From contig OZ038433.1 in assembly GCA_964036275.1 (NCBI GenBank), positions 33,947,336-34,011,335 on the forward strand: DNA of 64,000 bases. The letters run 5' to 3'. The position numbers and the translations under genes were made by a program. This DNA comes from Litoditis marina. Lineage: Eukaryota; Nematoda; Chromadorea; Rhabditida; Rhabditidae. Under the pieces are notes generated by a model. It saw only the letters and a list, made by a program, of their open reading frames with translations, was not told where the DNA came from and ran no database searches. Positions within the stretch are counted from its first letter, which is position 1; the number at the start of each line of letters is the position of its first letter. Positions 40,501-50,721 of the stretch are shown piece by piece.

Positions 40501-43500
40501 GGTTCCATCTCTACCCTCTGATAGCACTGAATTAGAAGAAAACCCAGAAAATTGGAATTATCATAAACACAATGCTTATACAGTAGTTGTAGGTACCGGG
40601 CCACTTCTATAGTTGAAGTGAGATGTGTGACTCACAAGGAATCGCTTTCCAGTGACTTCGCCCTTCACTGCGTTGCCCTTGTTGTCAGTGATGGCGGGTA
40701 CTGAAAGTATTACAATGTTTACTTATTAAACAACTGTTGTCCTATTTAGTTGTTTGAGATAATTGGAACAATAGAAATCAATTACCGATTGCGCTTATTT
40801 CTTGCGATCTCCCTTCTTCCGTGCATCCTCCCAGAAATCTCAATCTGGTTTCATTCAGTGATATTTATGTTGTTCTTTGTTCCGATATATAAAGTACTTA
40901 TTCTCCTATTTATTGTTGGGTTTGTATTGTGTGGCGATCACCTCTTGAATTGAATGAGTTTGATAAACGGTCACATTGAAACAAAGAGGCTCAAATGAAT
41001 CGAAAATTTGGTATAAAATGTGCGCTTTCGGTGAAGGGAAAAGATTTGAGTGTTTTGGGTAGCTTGTGAGACTATTTTTTTTCTAAAAAAAATCAATTAA
41101 ATTGAAAGCTGTTCAATCTTGACTGCTATGATTTGCATTTGAATTGTTCACAAATAGGTATGGTAATTTTCTCGTAACCTAGTAACTATTTTAAACCTAT
41201 TAACTAGATAGTCTGGAGAACAAGGTCATACCCATACAACAACAAGCTTCCCTAATTTGTCTAGGTTACTCAGACGCCCACCGGTTCGATCCCGCACGGA
41301 GGCATATACGCAGTGTTTATTATTTCTGTCTGTGTGATCAAGTCTATCAATATGACATACCCTATATGATCTTGACTGCTATGATTTGCATTTGAATTGT
41401 TCAGAAATAGGTATGGTAATTTTCCGTAACGAGATAAACAGCTCTTTTTGAAGGGAAGTAACATTCACAAACAGCTCAGATAAATAAGCTAATTTGAACT
41501 AAGTTCGTTCACCGAGCGCAATCATGTGCTCACGTCGTACTCGCGCCCTCACCATGCTAATATGTTTGTGCTGCAATGTACAAAGATGGTGGTCCACTCA
41601 CGGGTTCCATTTGGTTCAACTGTGATCACTGCGTGGTAGTGTTGTTGGGGTCCGAGGGTAACAACTGGAATTGTCACTGCAGTTGTGGATGCCACATTAT
41701 AACGGGCAGCCACCGTCTCGATTTTTTGATAGTAGTACACAACTCCAGCCAGAATCTGGAAAAGAGACAGTTTCAAAAGGAGATTCGGAGCCATTGTTCC
41801 AATCCAAGCAGTCAAGTTATTACAGTCGTCGCCATTTTCATTAGAACATATGAACTTATAGCAAAAACGTGAGTTACGAGAGTTCTGTTAACCTAGTTTT
41901 CAAAACGAATCCTTTCACAACTAACTACGTAATATAATTTTTACATAATTACTAATTTCACTCTAACGTTGTTGTTTTTTGATAACTGTTTAAGCATTCA
42001 TGTTGTGATCAGTGAAAGATAAAAGTCTAAGCTATCATTAAAATAAGTTTTTGATTCTAATCGAAATTCAGGAATTAGTAGTGTAACACTCTATTGTTTT
42101 TTATATCTCCTAGTAAGACGAACACATGATACCCACTTGATCTATTTCAAGCATATCCACAACCACCAAATCTCCGATAGAGGCCTTCGTCATTCGGCGG
42201 TATACGTCATAGTAATCACCAAACGTGTCGATTTGTTGGGAGTCCGTTTGGATGATGAACATGATAATCTGAGAAACTATAAACGTTTACCAGGTAGCTC
42301 CAAACAAAGAAACAATGTATGTATGCAATGTTGTGATCAGATAGAATCCGAAATCTCCTATTGTCGAGATTGATAACATAATTTTTACGGTTGGTTTTAC
42401 TTGTTGTCAGCAGCTAAGGAAAAGTATATAGGTAATAAGTAACTATAATCGAAGATATATAACTCCTCTCAAGGATCACACTACATTCAGGACTGAGCAG
42501 AAAAGGCAAATTAATTCGTCGATCACCCTGTGTCTCCATGCGATAGCGTGCATTATGGCGTCCATTTCCAACGTGCCAGATGAGTATTTGTAGTTGACAG
42601 AGGTCGCCTCAGAGTCCGGTGCGTCGGTGAACACAAGTATATTGGAGAAAGGATTCAGTAACGCAGAACTGGAATAAAGAAATATAGTAAGTTAGGAACA
42701 GAACGAAGTAATCGGAAACTGTGCAATAACATTTTTACATGTTCTGTCAAAATATAGTTATTCCGAAATTCGGGAGACGATGAAAATTAATACAAAATCG
42801 GCATTCTGTGGCCCCATTTGCTGCAAACAGTACATATAGTAGAAGGAATATAATCAAAGTCTCACAAAGATTCGGCCATATGTATGGCGCGAGTGGTTTG
42901 CTGCTCTGGCAGGCCGTCGACAGCAACTATGCCGGCGAGATCTTTCAGGAACCCTTCAGCCGTAGAATCATAGGAGAAACTCATGTAAGTAGATGTCTCT
43001 GGAGAAGGGGTATAGTTGCCTCTTTACGCGCAAAAGCAGTTTAAAAATGCTGGACGGTTAAGACGGTGATTGAACCAAATATTTTTTTAGGACAGTTGCT
43101 GCTTTGAAAGACAACTTGCAACAGGATGTTGGATGTTATGAAGGTAGCAATCCGATTGGGACGAATAAGTTACAATATCGAAGTAACTCAAAGACTTTAA
43201 ACGCAGAAAGCCCCAACCATTTGTCAGCTTTGACATTTTTCTAATGATTTGGTAGTGATAGACAGAAGAGCAGTCATCAAATGAAATATAGCCTAGTGAA
43301 CTTAAACCAACTGGGTTATGTTTGATACTTCTGGAAAAGGAACGTTCTCGAAATTCATCTATCTTATTAGTTCGGTTAGCACACAAAAGTTTTGGATTAA
43401 CACTAGTCTTCGTCTAGATTTTCTGTGAGTGATACGGTATCTTCTATTATAAATTAATCTTGTTTGTGCAAACTCAAAATATACCATTTGATGGACCTGA

Positions 43501-46500
43501 AATCATTCAAAATTTGTTGAGTGAGAGGCGTGTATGGGAAAAACTATACCCACTTGTGTCAATGTATTTCAACAAAAAGTAGTTCTGAATGGGCGTCCCT
43601 TTGTTGATATCGGCAATGACCACACTCATTTTGGCGATGATCTCGTTGAGGGCGTACGCCATGGACGCCTTTTGGTTGATGACCAGCACGAACGACATTT
43701 GGCTCGTGTCCAAGTTCTGTTCGATCGACGGACTGCAGCCTCCTGCAAGTCAAACTCGTTTAGGATTGCTCTTTCAGAAACAAGCCCATACGGTGTATGC
43801 TGCCCTCTCTCGCTCTGTTTTTATAGGTCGCACATTTCCCAACTAGACTTGGGCAGCTTGCAAATGAAATTTCAAGGCAGTTTTTGAACATGTTGAAATA
43901 CTTCAAAACAATAGGAATTTATGTGAAGGGTTCTTCCCCTTAGTTATAGTCCGTATTCGAGAAAACTTGTGTAAAATATATGTTTGCGCTAAATAACAGT
44001 CTTCCAAAGTTTTTGGCACGCTGCCAACGAGTCCAGTTGAGAAATGTGACCACTATAGTTTGATCTCGTCGCATTCCGCTAAAAGTTCCTATGTTTTAGT
44101 GATCAAATATCAAACTACAGCAAGGGATTAGTCATTCGCTCTACAAATAGATTGTCCGGAGTCACGAGGAGAGACGCCGGAAATGTTGAAGATAGTCAAG
44201 CACTTCGACAGTGTGATACTTTCAGTGAACGGATGTACTGTTCAATTTCCCGATTCAATTGTTAAGGAATAATTCAAAATATGGTACTGTTGAAATACAC
44301 TAGCAATGATGTTCGCCGAAACATTGAAATGTTCTCTAAGTGAGTTTATGTATTGAGTACATTTAGCGTAGTGATTACAAAAAGGCATTCGAGCACTTAC
44401 TGGACTGGCAGTTCATGGCATATACCCCTGGTGGACAGGCGCACTGATTTCCATCCACAACACCGTGGTGAAGACACCTGGAATCAATCAACATAAAAAC
44501 ACTGAAAAAAAACTAGAGAGTAGCAGGATGAGTTTCACCAAGAGAACAAAAATTGGGGCTATATTCCAGATTAGTCAATTAGTGGTATAATCATGTTAGA
44601 ACGTCAAACCGTGTAATTGCAACGGACATTTTCCTCTATGTTCCATACGCACATCACTAATTTGTTTGTTTTCATTTGTTTCACATTGTTTGTACGTGGT
44701 CCTAGAATGACTTATCGTGCATATAACTAAAACGTACTCAACTATCCCGCAATCCACGCCGTGGAAAAAAGATGGGCACGCACACGTGCTGTTGGGGAGA
44801 AGAATTCCTCCATTCTGACAGGACGTCGCCGCTGCTCGAGCAGGTTCGCTCGACTGAGACGGCGGCGGAGGGGGAATGACTTCTGTGAACATATTCAGTA
44901 TAAATACTGGTCATTTACAATGTTGCAAAAGTGCTATTGCTCTTTGGTTTCGAGACAAGATCTCAATTTGCAATACGAGAACAACTAATGCTTTGTTTTG
45001 TCAGATTCACACTTCGTTGTGGAAATGAAAAAAGTACGAAGCGACCACTTTCTCATAACGCCAGTGGTTTGAAGATGCTTATACACGAATTCTAAGCCTG
45101 AGCAGTATTTCCGACATTCGCTGTACTAACATTTATACTATTAGTTTTATTTTTGAAATCTCGCATTCTGTGTTCAAGAAATAATTGGCCCTGCACGAGA
45201 TATTTAATTGATACGAAAATATTAATATGAAGAGTTTTAGATGGTATTAGGAAATTATGGGCTCAGTGAAGTGTGCCACTCAAAATCGTTTCGACCGTGA
45301 TTCGAGACAATTTCGGTGTTGTTCTCAGAGGGTTGGGTCATCATCAGTTGAATCCCTCTGAGAACTATGAAAACAAGGTGATTGACCAACCCTCTGCGAA
45401 CCACACTAAAATCGTCTTGAATCAGAGGCAGATTACTCCATTCCCTAGTAAACTTTAGTTATAGCCTTACACTCTCTTTTAATTCTATCCATGCATTGCA
45501 TAGTAACGAATTAACACTATTTCATTCGTAGTGTTAGGTAAGGAGCATGTAACATCTATCCATAACATTTCTTTGTCAGACATCCATAAATGTTGAGAAG
45601 TGGAAGTTTCCACGCTTTACTGTAATCTCTTGTAATTGCTCTTTGTCAAGACACACCCTTTTCTTATCACTCTCAGAAACTCGGTGGCAAGTAGCAATAC
45701 AACCGGATAGGATTGCTTATCTGCACAAACTGAGAAAATGCAGTAAGAGAGATTAAACGATTGAACCTAGAAAACTGGCTCATGTCAAGCGTGATCATCA
45801 CAAAGAAGCCGGTTTTCCTCGTTTCTGCCTAGATTACCCTGCGTTATATCAGAAAACTAAGGAGAAATGAATCCTCATCGACATGAAAATCAACGTTCCG
45901 TTCACTATCCCTTTCGTTGCAAATGTCGGGAAAGAAACGTGTGTACTAGTGGAAGTCGCGGAAGTGGCGATCAGTTATTTTGTTCTGTAACCTTTTTTTG
46001 GGGTCCTTCAGTCTATAAGCTGAAGCTGAAAGCTCAGAATTCTCATGGAATTACAACTAGATACACCAAACTCAGAAACACTAAACAAGGTCTCGACTAG
46101 TCTTGGAAAGTAACCAATTCATTCATTTCTGATTCAGGTTAGTTCGTATAATGTCCAACTCACCGACTTTAGAGAGAAAGAAGAAGGTTGTATCGTCAGT
46201 GGATGCGATGGTATCAACAACCTCTGCCCGACTTTTAGTTGTCGAAATATAACCATGGAAAATTGCGGATTTAGTTCTGCCCACATCTCCGTGTATTCTG
46301 AAATTTTCTTGAAAAACTAATTATCAAATATGAACTCAAATTAGTTGCATTCGTTCCAGCTAGAAAAAAGCGGATACAGCTCTAGCGTTTCCATTCTTCT
46401 TTAATTGGTCGTAAATAATACGTGGGACTCTTTACAGCCCTCTAATCAGTCAATACACTACATTTGAACTGATGGGGCGTGCAAAATGATTACCGCTATA

Positions 46501-47394
46501 AAACAGTTACAAACTCACTCGAAATAATCGATATAGAAATCTTGCATGTTTCCATCGAATACGGCGAGTAGCTGAAAAAGGGAAAATAAAAACAACAGGG
46601 TGAAAAAATTTCATAACAACAATGTGTACGAGTGTGTTGTTTGTATGATACAGAAATCTAGAGAAAGACAATGGAAAGTTCTTCTCGAGAATCCTTGTAG
46701 TGAAACTTGGAACGTTCACAGACAATTCCGAATCTTCCCAATGTTCTTTGAAGCGTATTGGCAACTCGAATAAACAAAACAAAGAGTTAGAATAAACAAA
46801 ACAAAGAGTTCGAGGAATGAATACTCGAAATCACAACGAATTTCCTAAAACATTAGCTATTTTCAAATGGATTGAGTGACTACATGAACGAACCCGTTGC
46901 CTGATGGAGTCCTCATAGGGCGCGAAATGTCCACGTTGATTCAGAATCCCCTCAACATCCTCCGCGGAGACAAGAGTCGAATGTCCCTCCAGTTCATAGT
47001 TCACGGCATTCACCGCTGTAACACAAACACTAAAGATTCTGAGGGAACATAAAAATAACTACTATACACTGTAGGGAATGCCTAATAATCAACAAATTTT
47101 TTAAAACCACTCGAAACCCCGGAATACGTTGTTTGCTGTTGAAAAACTGAAATGCCTGTGTACCTGTGGTCTTCATCGAATACCACGTACACTGTGAGAC
47201 AATAATTCGTGAACCCGTGTTGTTGAGGGTAAGTCATCATCAAAACGTGAACTGTCCACTTTAGCAGTTACAAAATGAAGAAAAGTAATTTTATCAGCAA
47301 ATAAAGTCTAGCTTCCGAGTGTTCGATTGATCAAGTTTCGAAATAATTTACCTGACAGCAGTGAAATGAATGCGACAGCAGGGAACAGCCACAT
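16556..47394 (-). CDS. Giant secreted VWA/EGF multidomain protein, 50 exons
   Basis: Fifty minus-strand exons join with consistent phase into 5781 bases (about 1926 aa). The ATG at 47394 begins MWLFPAVAFISLLSG, a signal peptide. Four VWA-like units follow, each preceded by EGF-like cysteine-rich segments, with long other extracellular segments between them and a Ser/Thr-rich linker near the end (separate entries give exons). The stop TAG is at 16558-16556. Secreted proteins mixing EGF and VWA domains are a known nematode group, some linked to innate immune or cuticle-related responses; placing this gene there is inference. No transmembrane segment follows the signal peptide, so it is probably secreted. 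Exons are 22-200 bases, but introns carry at least five repeat elements. An acceptor-like site about 20 bases before the ATG may receive a spliced leader. Exon 39's 5' edge is uncertain, and a final GT in the last exon could allow a further exon. Confidence 0.85.
17095..18959. mobile_element. TA-flanked inverted-repeat element in the last intron
   Basis: Both ends begin CACAGGGTTCGGG followed by GC-rich CGCAAATAGCCGCGC, in opposite orientation, differing at one base (G/A). Each end abuts TA (17093-17094 and 18960-18961), as expected for mariner/Tc1-type insertion. The 1865 bp contain no transposase-like ORF that I recognise, so it is nonautonomous or decayed. It lies in the final intron of the VWA/EGF gene. 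It could also be two insertions of a smaller element, but the flanking TAs fit a single one. Confidence 0.7.
19515..19740. repeat. 31-bp tandem array, left arm
   Basis: Seven near-identical copies of a 31-base unit (core CAATCATTTATTTTTTGGGA) plus one degenerate copy. The period of 31 is not a multiple of 3, so the long repetitive ORFs here come from reading through three frames and are not genes. Confidence 0.9.
21311..21590. repeat. 31-bp tandem array, right arm (inverted)
   Basis: About nine copies of the reverse complement of the same 31-base unit, with a few G/T changes among copies. It mirrors the left-arm array and has grown or shrunk independently (nine against seven copies). Confidence 0.9.
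22954..26795 (-). other. EGF-like domains 6-7 and Ser/Thr-rich linker
   Basis: Exons 42-45: 26795-26625, 26267-26232, 23596-23462, 23016-22954 (residues about 1598-1732). Exon 42 encodes two EGF-like units (CVSGTRNTFGECQC and CQNGG...CVCDNGYYGTYC). Exons 43-45 encode a linker of mostly Ser, Thr, Val and Ala that is probably O-glycosylated, as in mucin-like stalks. The intron between exons 43 and 44 is about 2.6 kb and holds a 612-bp TA-flanked element. Confidence 0.78.
25579..26190. mobile_element. TA-flanked element with perfect 24-bp inverted repeats
   Basis: Positions 25577-25600 are the exact reverse complement of 26169-26192, including the TA at each edge (25577-25578, 26191-26192). The interior holds a second palindrome (CGAGAGAGTGTGCAGGTCA at about 26019 against its complement at about 26068) and a tRNA-like stretch with a GAGTTCGATTCCCAGC B box at about 25890. 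It has no ORF of note. It lies in the intron between exons 43 and 44 of the VWA/EGF gene. Confidence 0.82.
27426..29931 (-). other. Inter-VWA extracellular segment 3
   Basis: Exons 36-41: 29931-29811, 29516-29448, 28839-28763, 28420-28273, 28176-27980, 27519-27426 (residues about 1363-1597). Beta-rich segment with Cys in SSSCYFQ and GCSYQF. Exon 39's left border is uncertain: the strongest TTTTTCAG would shift the frame, so the exon must start at 28420 (AAAG acceptor) or at 28411 (ATCCAG acceptor). An SINE-like repeat lies in the intron between exons 37 and 38. Confidence 0.68.
29081..29280 (+). repeat. tRNA-related interspersed repeat, copy 2
   Basis: About 200 bases matching the minus-strand repeat at 15090-15285. 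It contains TAGCGCAGTGGTTAGCGC (A box-like) and a mutated B box, GGTTTCAATTC. It lies in an intron of the VWA/EGF gene. SINE-like. Confidence 0.65.
30365..32446 (-). other. VWA-like domain 3
   Basis: Exons 30-35: 32446-32385, 32158-32017, 31696-31575, 31357-31244, 30806-30687, 30427-30365 (residues about 1155-1362). Strand ITFVMNINKNQ occupies the metal-site position with no Asp or Ser. Further strands are YTLVVYDD, TIMFLFTGAS and VNVIYTPND. The rest of exon 34 and exon 35 lead into the next extracellular segment. Confidence 0.75.
32774..33128 (-). other. EGF-like domains 4-5
   Basis: Exons 28-29: 33128-33035 and 32923-32774 (residues about 1074-1154). They include CLNGGTY, a Gly/Ser turn, CHCAAGYTGPYC, then CVNGGTPTNFGCQCGTSYTG and a last Cys. 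The second unit is a complete EGF-like domain of the short loop type. Confidence 0.82.
33565..35462 (-). other. Inter-VWA extracellular segment 2
   Basis: Exons 23-27: 35462-35324, 35045-34913, 34433-34291, 33910-33811, 33661-33565 (residues about 870-1073). Beta-rich, with two N-glycosylation-type sequons in the first exon. Exon 26 uses a weak acceptor (GTTTAAG), the only nearby AG that keeps the frame open. Exon 27 uses TTTTTAG. Confidence 0.7.
35933..37840 (-). other. VWA-like domain 2
   Basis: Exons 18-22: 37840-37752, 37309-37201, 36968-36887, 36631-36497, 36116-35933 (residues about 670-869). Strand LALVLQNSMS stands at the usual DxSxS position with Gln for Asp. Then come an amphipathic helix (GINILLNLMQG), the strand SSIFLFVDTPSS and the strand INIVITAPFN, ending with a helix and a short strand GGIAVNLCNQ. 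An exact 43-bp tandem duplication lies in the intron between exons 21 and 22. Confidence 0.78.
36343..36428. repeat. Exact 43-bp tandem duplication
   Basis: Two identical 43-base units (36343-36385 and 36386-36428), each with an internal palindrome ACGCACTATATGCGTT. They lie in the intron between exons 21 and 22 of the VWA/EGF gene. Identity of the copies suggests a recent event. Confidence 0.9.
38113..38590 (-). other. EGF-like domains 2-3
   Basis: Exons 16-17: 38590-38504 and 38229-38113 (residues about 602-669). Cysteine patterns CLNGGTKAGARTCRC and CGTPACQNGG...CICPFGYSGDFC fit EGF-like folds. The second is complete, the first is short. Both exons begin and end in phase 1, the usual phase for shuffled EGF exons. 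Confidence 0.8.
38856..41755 (-). other. Inter-VWA extracellular segment 1
   Basis: Exons 11-15: 41755-41602, 40700-40636, 40310-40157, 39421-39235, 38929-38856 (residues about 391-601). Beta-rich sequence with a few cysteines (TAWSCRIF, ECSFPLL, GFCGVL) and no domain I can name. Equivalent segments follow VWA 2 and VWA 3, so this is part of the repeated architecture. The intron between exons 13 and 14 holds an inverted-repeat element. Confidence 0.7.
39651..39861. mobile_element. Small element with perfect 25-bp inverted repeats
   Basis: Positions 39651-39675 are the exact reverse complement of 39837-39861. The flanks differ (GTTCACAC against AAAAGACT). The same end sequence occurs at 57559-57583 with about 60 bases of shared interior, and partial copies at about 51999 and 63640. 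A nonautonomous family. It lies in the intron between exons 13 and 14. Confidence 0.75.
42137..43742 (-). other. VWA-like domain 1
   Basis: Exons 7-10: 43742-43554, 42998-42866, 42668-42527, 42268-42137 (residues about 192-390). Seen are a first beta strand SFVLVINQKAS where a VWA normally has DxSxS, the helix MAYALNEIIAKM, the strand NYFLLKYIDT, the helix following GFLKDLAGIVAVDG, a strand NILVFTDAPDSEA and a last strand IIMFIIQTDSQQ. The fold pattern is clear, but the metal-site aspartate is Asn and the first serine is Lys. Exons 7 and 10 end at GTGGGT donors. Confidence 0.8.
44401..47394 (-). other. VWA/EGF protein module: signal peptide, N-terminal segment, EGF-like 1
   Basis: Exons 1-6: 47394-47352, 47015-46894, 46571-46519, 46297-46164, 44882-44738, 44477-44401 (residues about 1-191). 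After the signal peptide comes a segment with no motif I recognise (about 16-118), then a Pro-rich PPPPPSQSS stretch and a pair of EGF-like folds with cysteines in CQNGG, CACPSFFHGVDCG, CLHHG and CACPPGVYAMNC. Intron 4 is the longest in this part (about 1.3 kb) and carries a palindromic repeat. Confidence 0.8.
45299..45423. repeat. Imperfect palindromic repeat
   Basis: About 42-base arms, with blocks CTCAGAGGGTTGG and CCAACCCTCTG and outer GATTCGAGACAATTT and AAATCGTCTTGAATC, separated by about 40 bases. It lies in intron 4 of the VWA/EGF gene and resembles a miniature inverted-repeat element. Confidence 0.6.
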
Positions 47395-48603
47395 GGTCGC
47401 TGATGGCCTCCCCCTTATCTGCTTCGAAAGGTACATGGAAAACCAATACCACGTATATAGTCACCACTTTTCCATCAGAGAAAACGAAGATGATATTCAT
47501 CTTGTCACACTGGAAAACCAATTTACTTGTTGAAAAAGATATGAAACTATCATGTAAACTTGAATATCGCGCATTTTCGAGTTTAGTGTTAGCTCAGGGA
47601 ATACAACGGTGCATGCTCTTTTTTCTGTGTCTGTAGTTTGATGCTCTGTTTATTAATTGTGCTCCGTAATCTATGACGTGTTTGCAGATGAAACTACAAC
47701 TAAAAAAAACTTTATGCGGTTTTCATCAACAACTGACTTATTCACATGCTGTGTTTTATTCATGATGAGAAACTCAAATTCCCGAGGGTTTATCGTGTCG
47801 TGTGGGTTTTTCTCGTTTTGCAGATATATTACATTGAAATAAGAGTCAGTTATCGTCATAATTGATGGTTTCAGCTATAATGGCCAATCATCACGTGTTC
47901 ACCTGCTGATTACAACGAACATGAAGATAAGAGGTCTATTTTCATGTCAATGTATCATTATGTTTATTGCTCACGTCGAACAGTCACAAGACTGTACGAT
48001 GTATGTTCACTATCCAGGCTGTGTAATTAAATCATAACAACCTTGTTTTTCGAAACACGTATGAAACGAAAGTTTGATTGAAGTTTGCCCAATTTTTACC
48101 TTATTCTACAGTGAACAAATTTGTTCTAGTCATCATTTCTGTCTACGCTTTCAATTTCTATGACCACTGTATTGGGTTGATATAATATAATAGCAAATAA
48201 TAGAATAGAATAGAGCGATAAAGTGGTAAGTGAGACATAGAAGAGAAGTTAAGGTGGGACCCAAGCATGGCAATATATCCAGTGCATTGTTCAACTTATC
48301 GTGTTCGACTTACTCTTGCAGTATTAACGAGTAGCTAGAGACAATTCATGCACACATAAAGTGTTAAGAGATATATAGAACAGATATGTTGATTCGGTTT
48401 TGTGAGATGATAGTCGGAAACTGATAGGTTTATTGATGCTTCGATGCACTCCCAGGCCTCTGGTTCAAACTACAAGTCTTCGAACAATCGTGAATTCACG
48501 CATGTTGATCTTTTCAATATTCTCTACTTGTTCCGTTGAACATATTATGTGTATAAATAAATAAATAAATAGAAAAATAATTTTTTATAATTTTCTCTAG
48601 ATC
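47395..48603. other. Divergent intergenic region
   Basis: It separates the VWA/EGF gene (minus) from chemoreceptor C (plus), so it should hold both promoters. No coding exon is supported. A short AATA/AATAA microsatellite lies at about 48540-48575. Confidence 0.45.
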
Positions 48604-50395
48604 ATGATGGATCGTTTTGAGGGACTTGAAAATGCATTCGAAGCGGAGGCTCCGTACATTTCTCTTCACACCTGGCTTCTGAGACTCTTTGCGTTGGTTT
48701 CCAATCTATTCACCGTGTTCACATCCTACATCATCATCTATCACTCAAATAAAATGCTGCGTACATACAAGTATGTACTGTTGAGCAACATCATATTCCC
48801 TAACATTCTAGTGTCCTTTCTGGCAATCGTATTTCAACCGCTCGTCGTTTTACCTCATAAGATTCTATGGTGCGTCGGCCTGTTTCGTTCAGGAACGTTG
48901 ACAACCAAACTGATGACCATAGTGGTGGCTGCAATTGCCGGCATGTGTCTGACCAGCTGTCTTCTATCTTGGGTCTTCAATCTGATAGTGGTAACTGCTC
49001 CACGACATCCAGTTCGCGGTTACTTGGTTCCCATTTTTGTGCTCGGGTTCACATCGCTAGTAGGGCCTAATCTGTACTTGTTGTACACATTTGATCTCGG
49101 ATATCAAGATGAAATGCAGACAGCGCTGATCAAAAGTAACCCAGGCATACTAGTTCATTTGAAAGACTATGCTGGGCTCATATTCAACCTGGAAAAAGGA
49201 TCCATTCTATATTTTGTCGCCTATGAGATTATAGTGTTAACGATCGTATCCTCCCTTGTTCTACTTTACATGCTTTACAGGTAGGTTGAACCGCGTTTGA
49301 TGAAACTATCTCAACTAGCTCAGTCGCGCAGTTTGTGATGGCGCAGCGATATCAACTTACTGAATGGAATTTACGGCACCTTTTGCACAGAAAAGAGTAG
49401 GATCTCACAATATTCCTAGAAACCATCACGTGAAACGTTCAAAAAATAAGTGACTGTGCATTTTATCATTGCACGTTTTATTTTATTGGAAGACTTTGCA
49501 TGTGAGGACATTCTATGTGAGTGTAAAGATTAGTGTGATAATAGTCGCATATGATTTCTACCTCTAATACAATTCCATAAAAACTAGATTCTTTATCGAA
49601 AAAAGCCGTTTAGCTGAGCCCTGAATTCCCTGCGGGTAACCAACTAGCTGCTGCTATGTTCTCAGCAATGTCGCATTTGTGAACCGGTTTTTTCAGGTTG
49701 GTAACCACAATTAACAAACAAAAATCGTCTGTCTCAGCCCAAACTCACCGGACTCAGAAAGTTATCCTACTTATTCTTATTCTCTTCATGTTAATATTCT
49801 TTCTGTTTGTCGGCTTTCCTGTTGGCGTAGTTTTGGTGGTTCTTCTCTTCAATTTAACAACGATTTTCAAAATGTAAGTGAGGAAACCGGTTTTTGATCG
49901 TTATAATTGGTTCAGCGTACTATGGTTGAAGTGTTACACGTTACAAACAACTTTACATTGTTTTTTAAAACAACTTAACTGTATCGCGTTTGTATTAAAT
50001 TAAATCTGTGTATTCGAATGGTGATGTTCGAAAGGTGTATGCACTGTACATAATGATAGGTAACTAAGGTTGCCGTAAAGTTTAAGGCACAATTTTTTCA
50101 TGTTCTTCATGACCAAAAACTATAACTTGAGTTTATGGATCAAAGTGCAGATAGCAATTGAAGCTTTTTTGTTTGTCGAAACTGAAGTAATGCGTTTGCA
50201 TTTTCCAGACCTCTTCTGGGACTCATCTTGGGAACGCCGGTCCTTCTGATTTGTATTCCTCTCAGCATGACATATCTCACACTCATACGTACATATCGAA
50301 GGGCAGTGGGAACGTTTTTTTGCGGAAAAACGTTCAGAAGAACTTCGACCATTACAGTTTCGCACATCTCCAAAGCTTTTGTCACGCAACTCTAG
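48604..50395 (+). CDS. Seven-transmembrane chemoreceptor C (Srh/Sri-like)
   Basis: Three exons join in phase: 48604-49280, 49697-49873 and 50209-50395 (TAG), giving 346 aa. The start may be the first or second ATG (MMDRFEGL). TM1 begins near WLLRLFALVS, then NKMLRTYKYVLLSN. TM2 has VFQPLVVLP, TM4 follows GMCLTSCLLSWVFN, and a long extracellular loop contains SNPGILVHLKDY. Exon 2 supplies TM6 and exon 3 gives GLILGTPVLL and TYLTLIRTYRRAV. Gln-Pro in TM2 and Tyr-Arg after TM7 match the nematode chemoreceptor superfamily of the plasma membrane. Intron positions differ from the A/B pair, so it is a separate subfamily or older branch. It is convergent with the next gene. Confidence 0.86.
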
Positions 50396-50721
50396 TTTAG
50401 ATTTGCTATAACACAAATCCTTTATTTCTATATTCTACAAACTACAATTTCGATAAGTCACGTCAAGTACCAAACCGCGGAGGAAACAGATATTGATGCT
50501 CTACAAACTACAACTAAACTTCCCAAATTCGCGATACTTAGGTGTATGAATATTTATCCAAAACATTGCCTGTGTAACAAACACTTATTTTAATCTCACA
50601 AAATGTTTTCTCGTAGTTACGGGTTCAATTGTGTAGAATAACGTGTGCACCCAAGACTCAGAACATTTATTTTGAGTGCACGGTGTAGCTTTATTTTAGT
50701 TTGTTCGGATTCAATCTGCGA

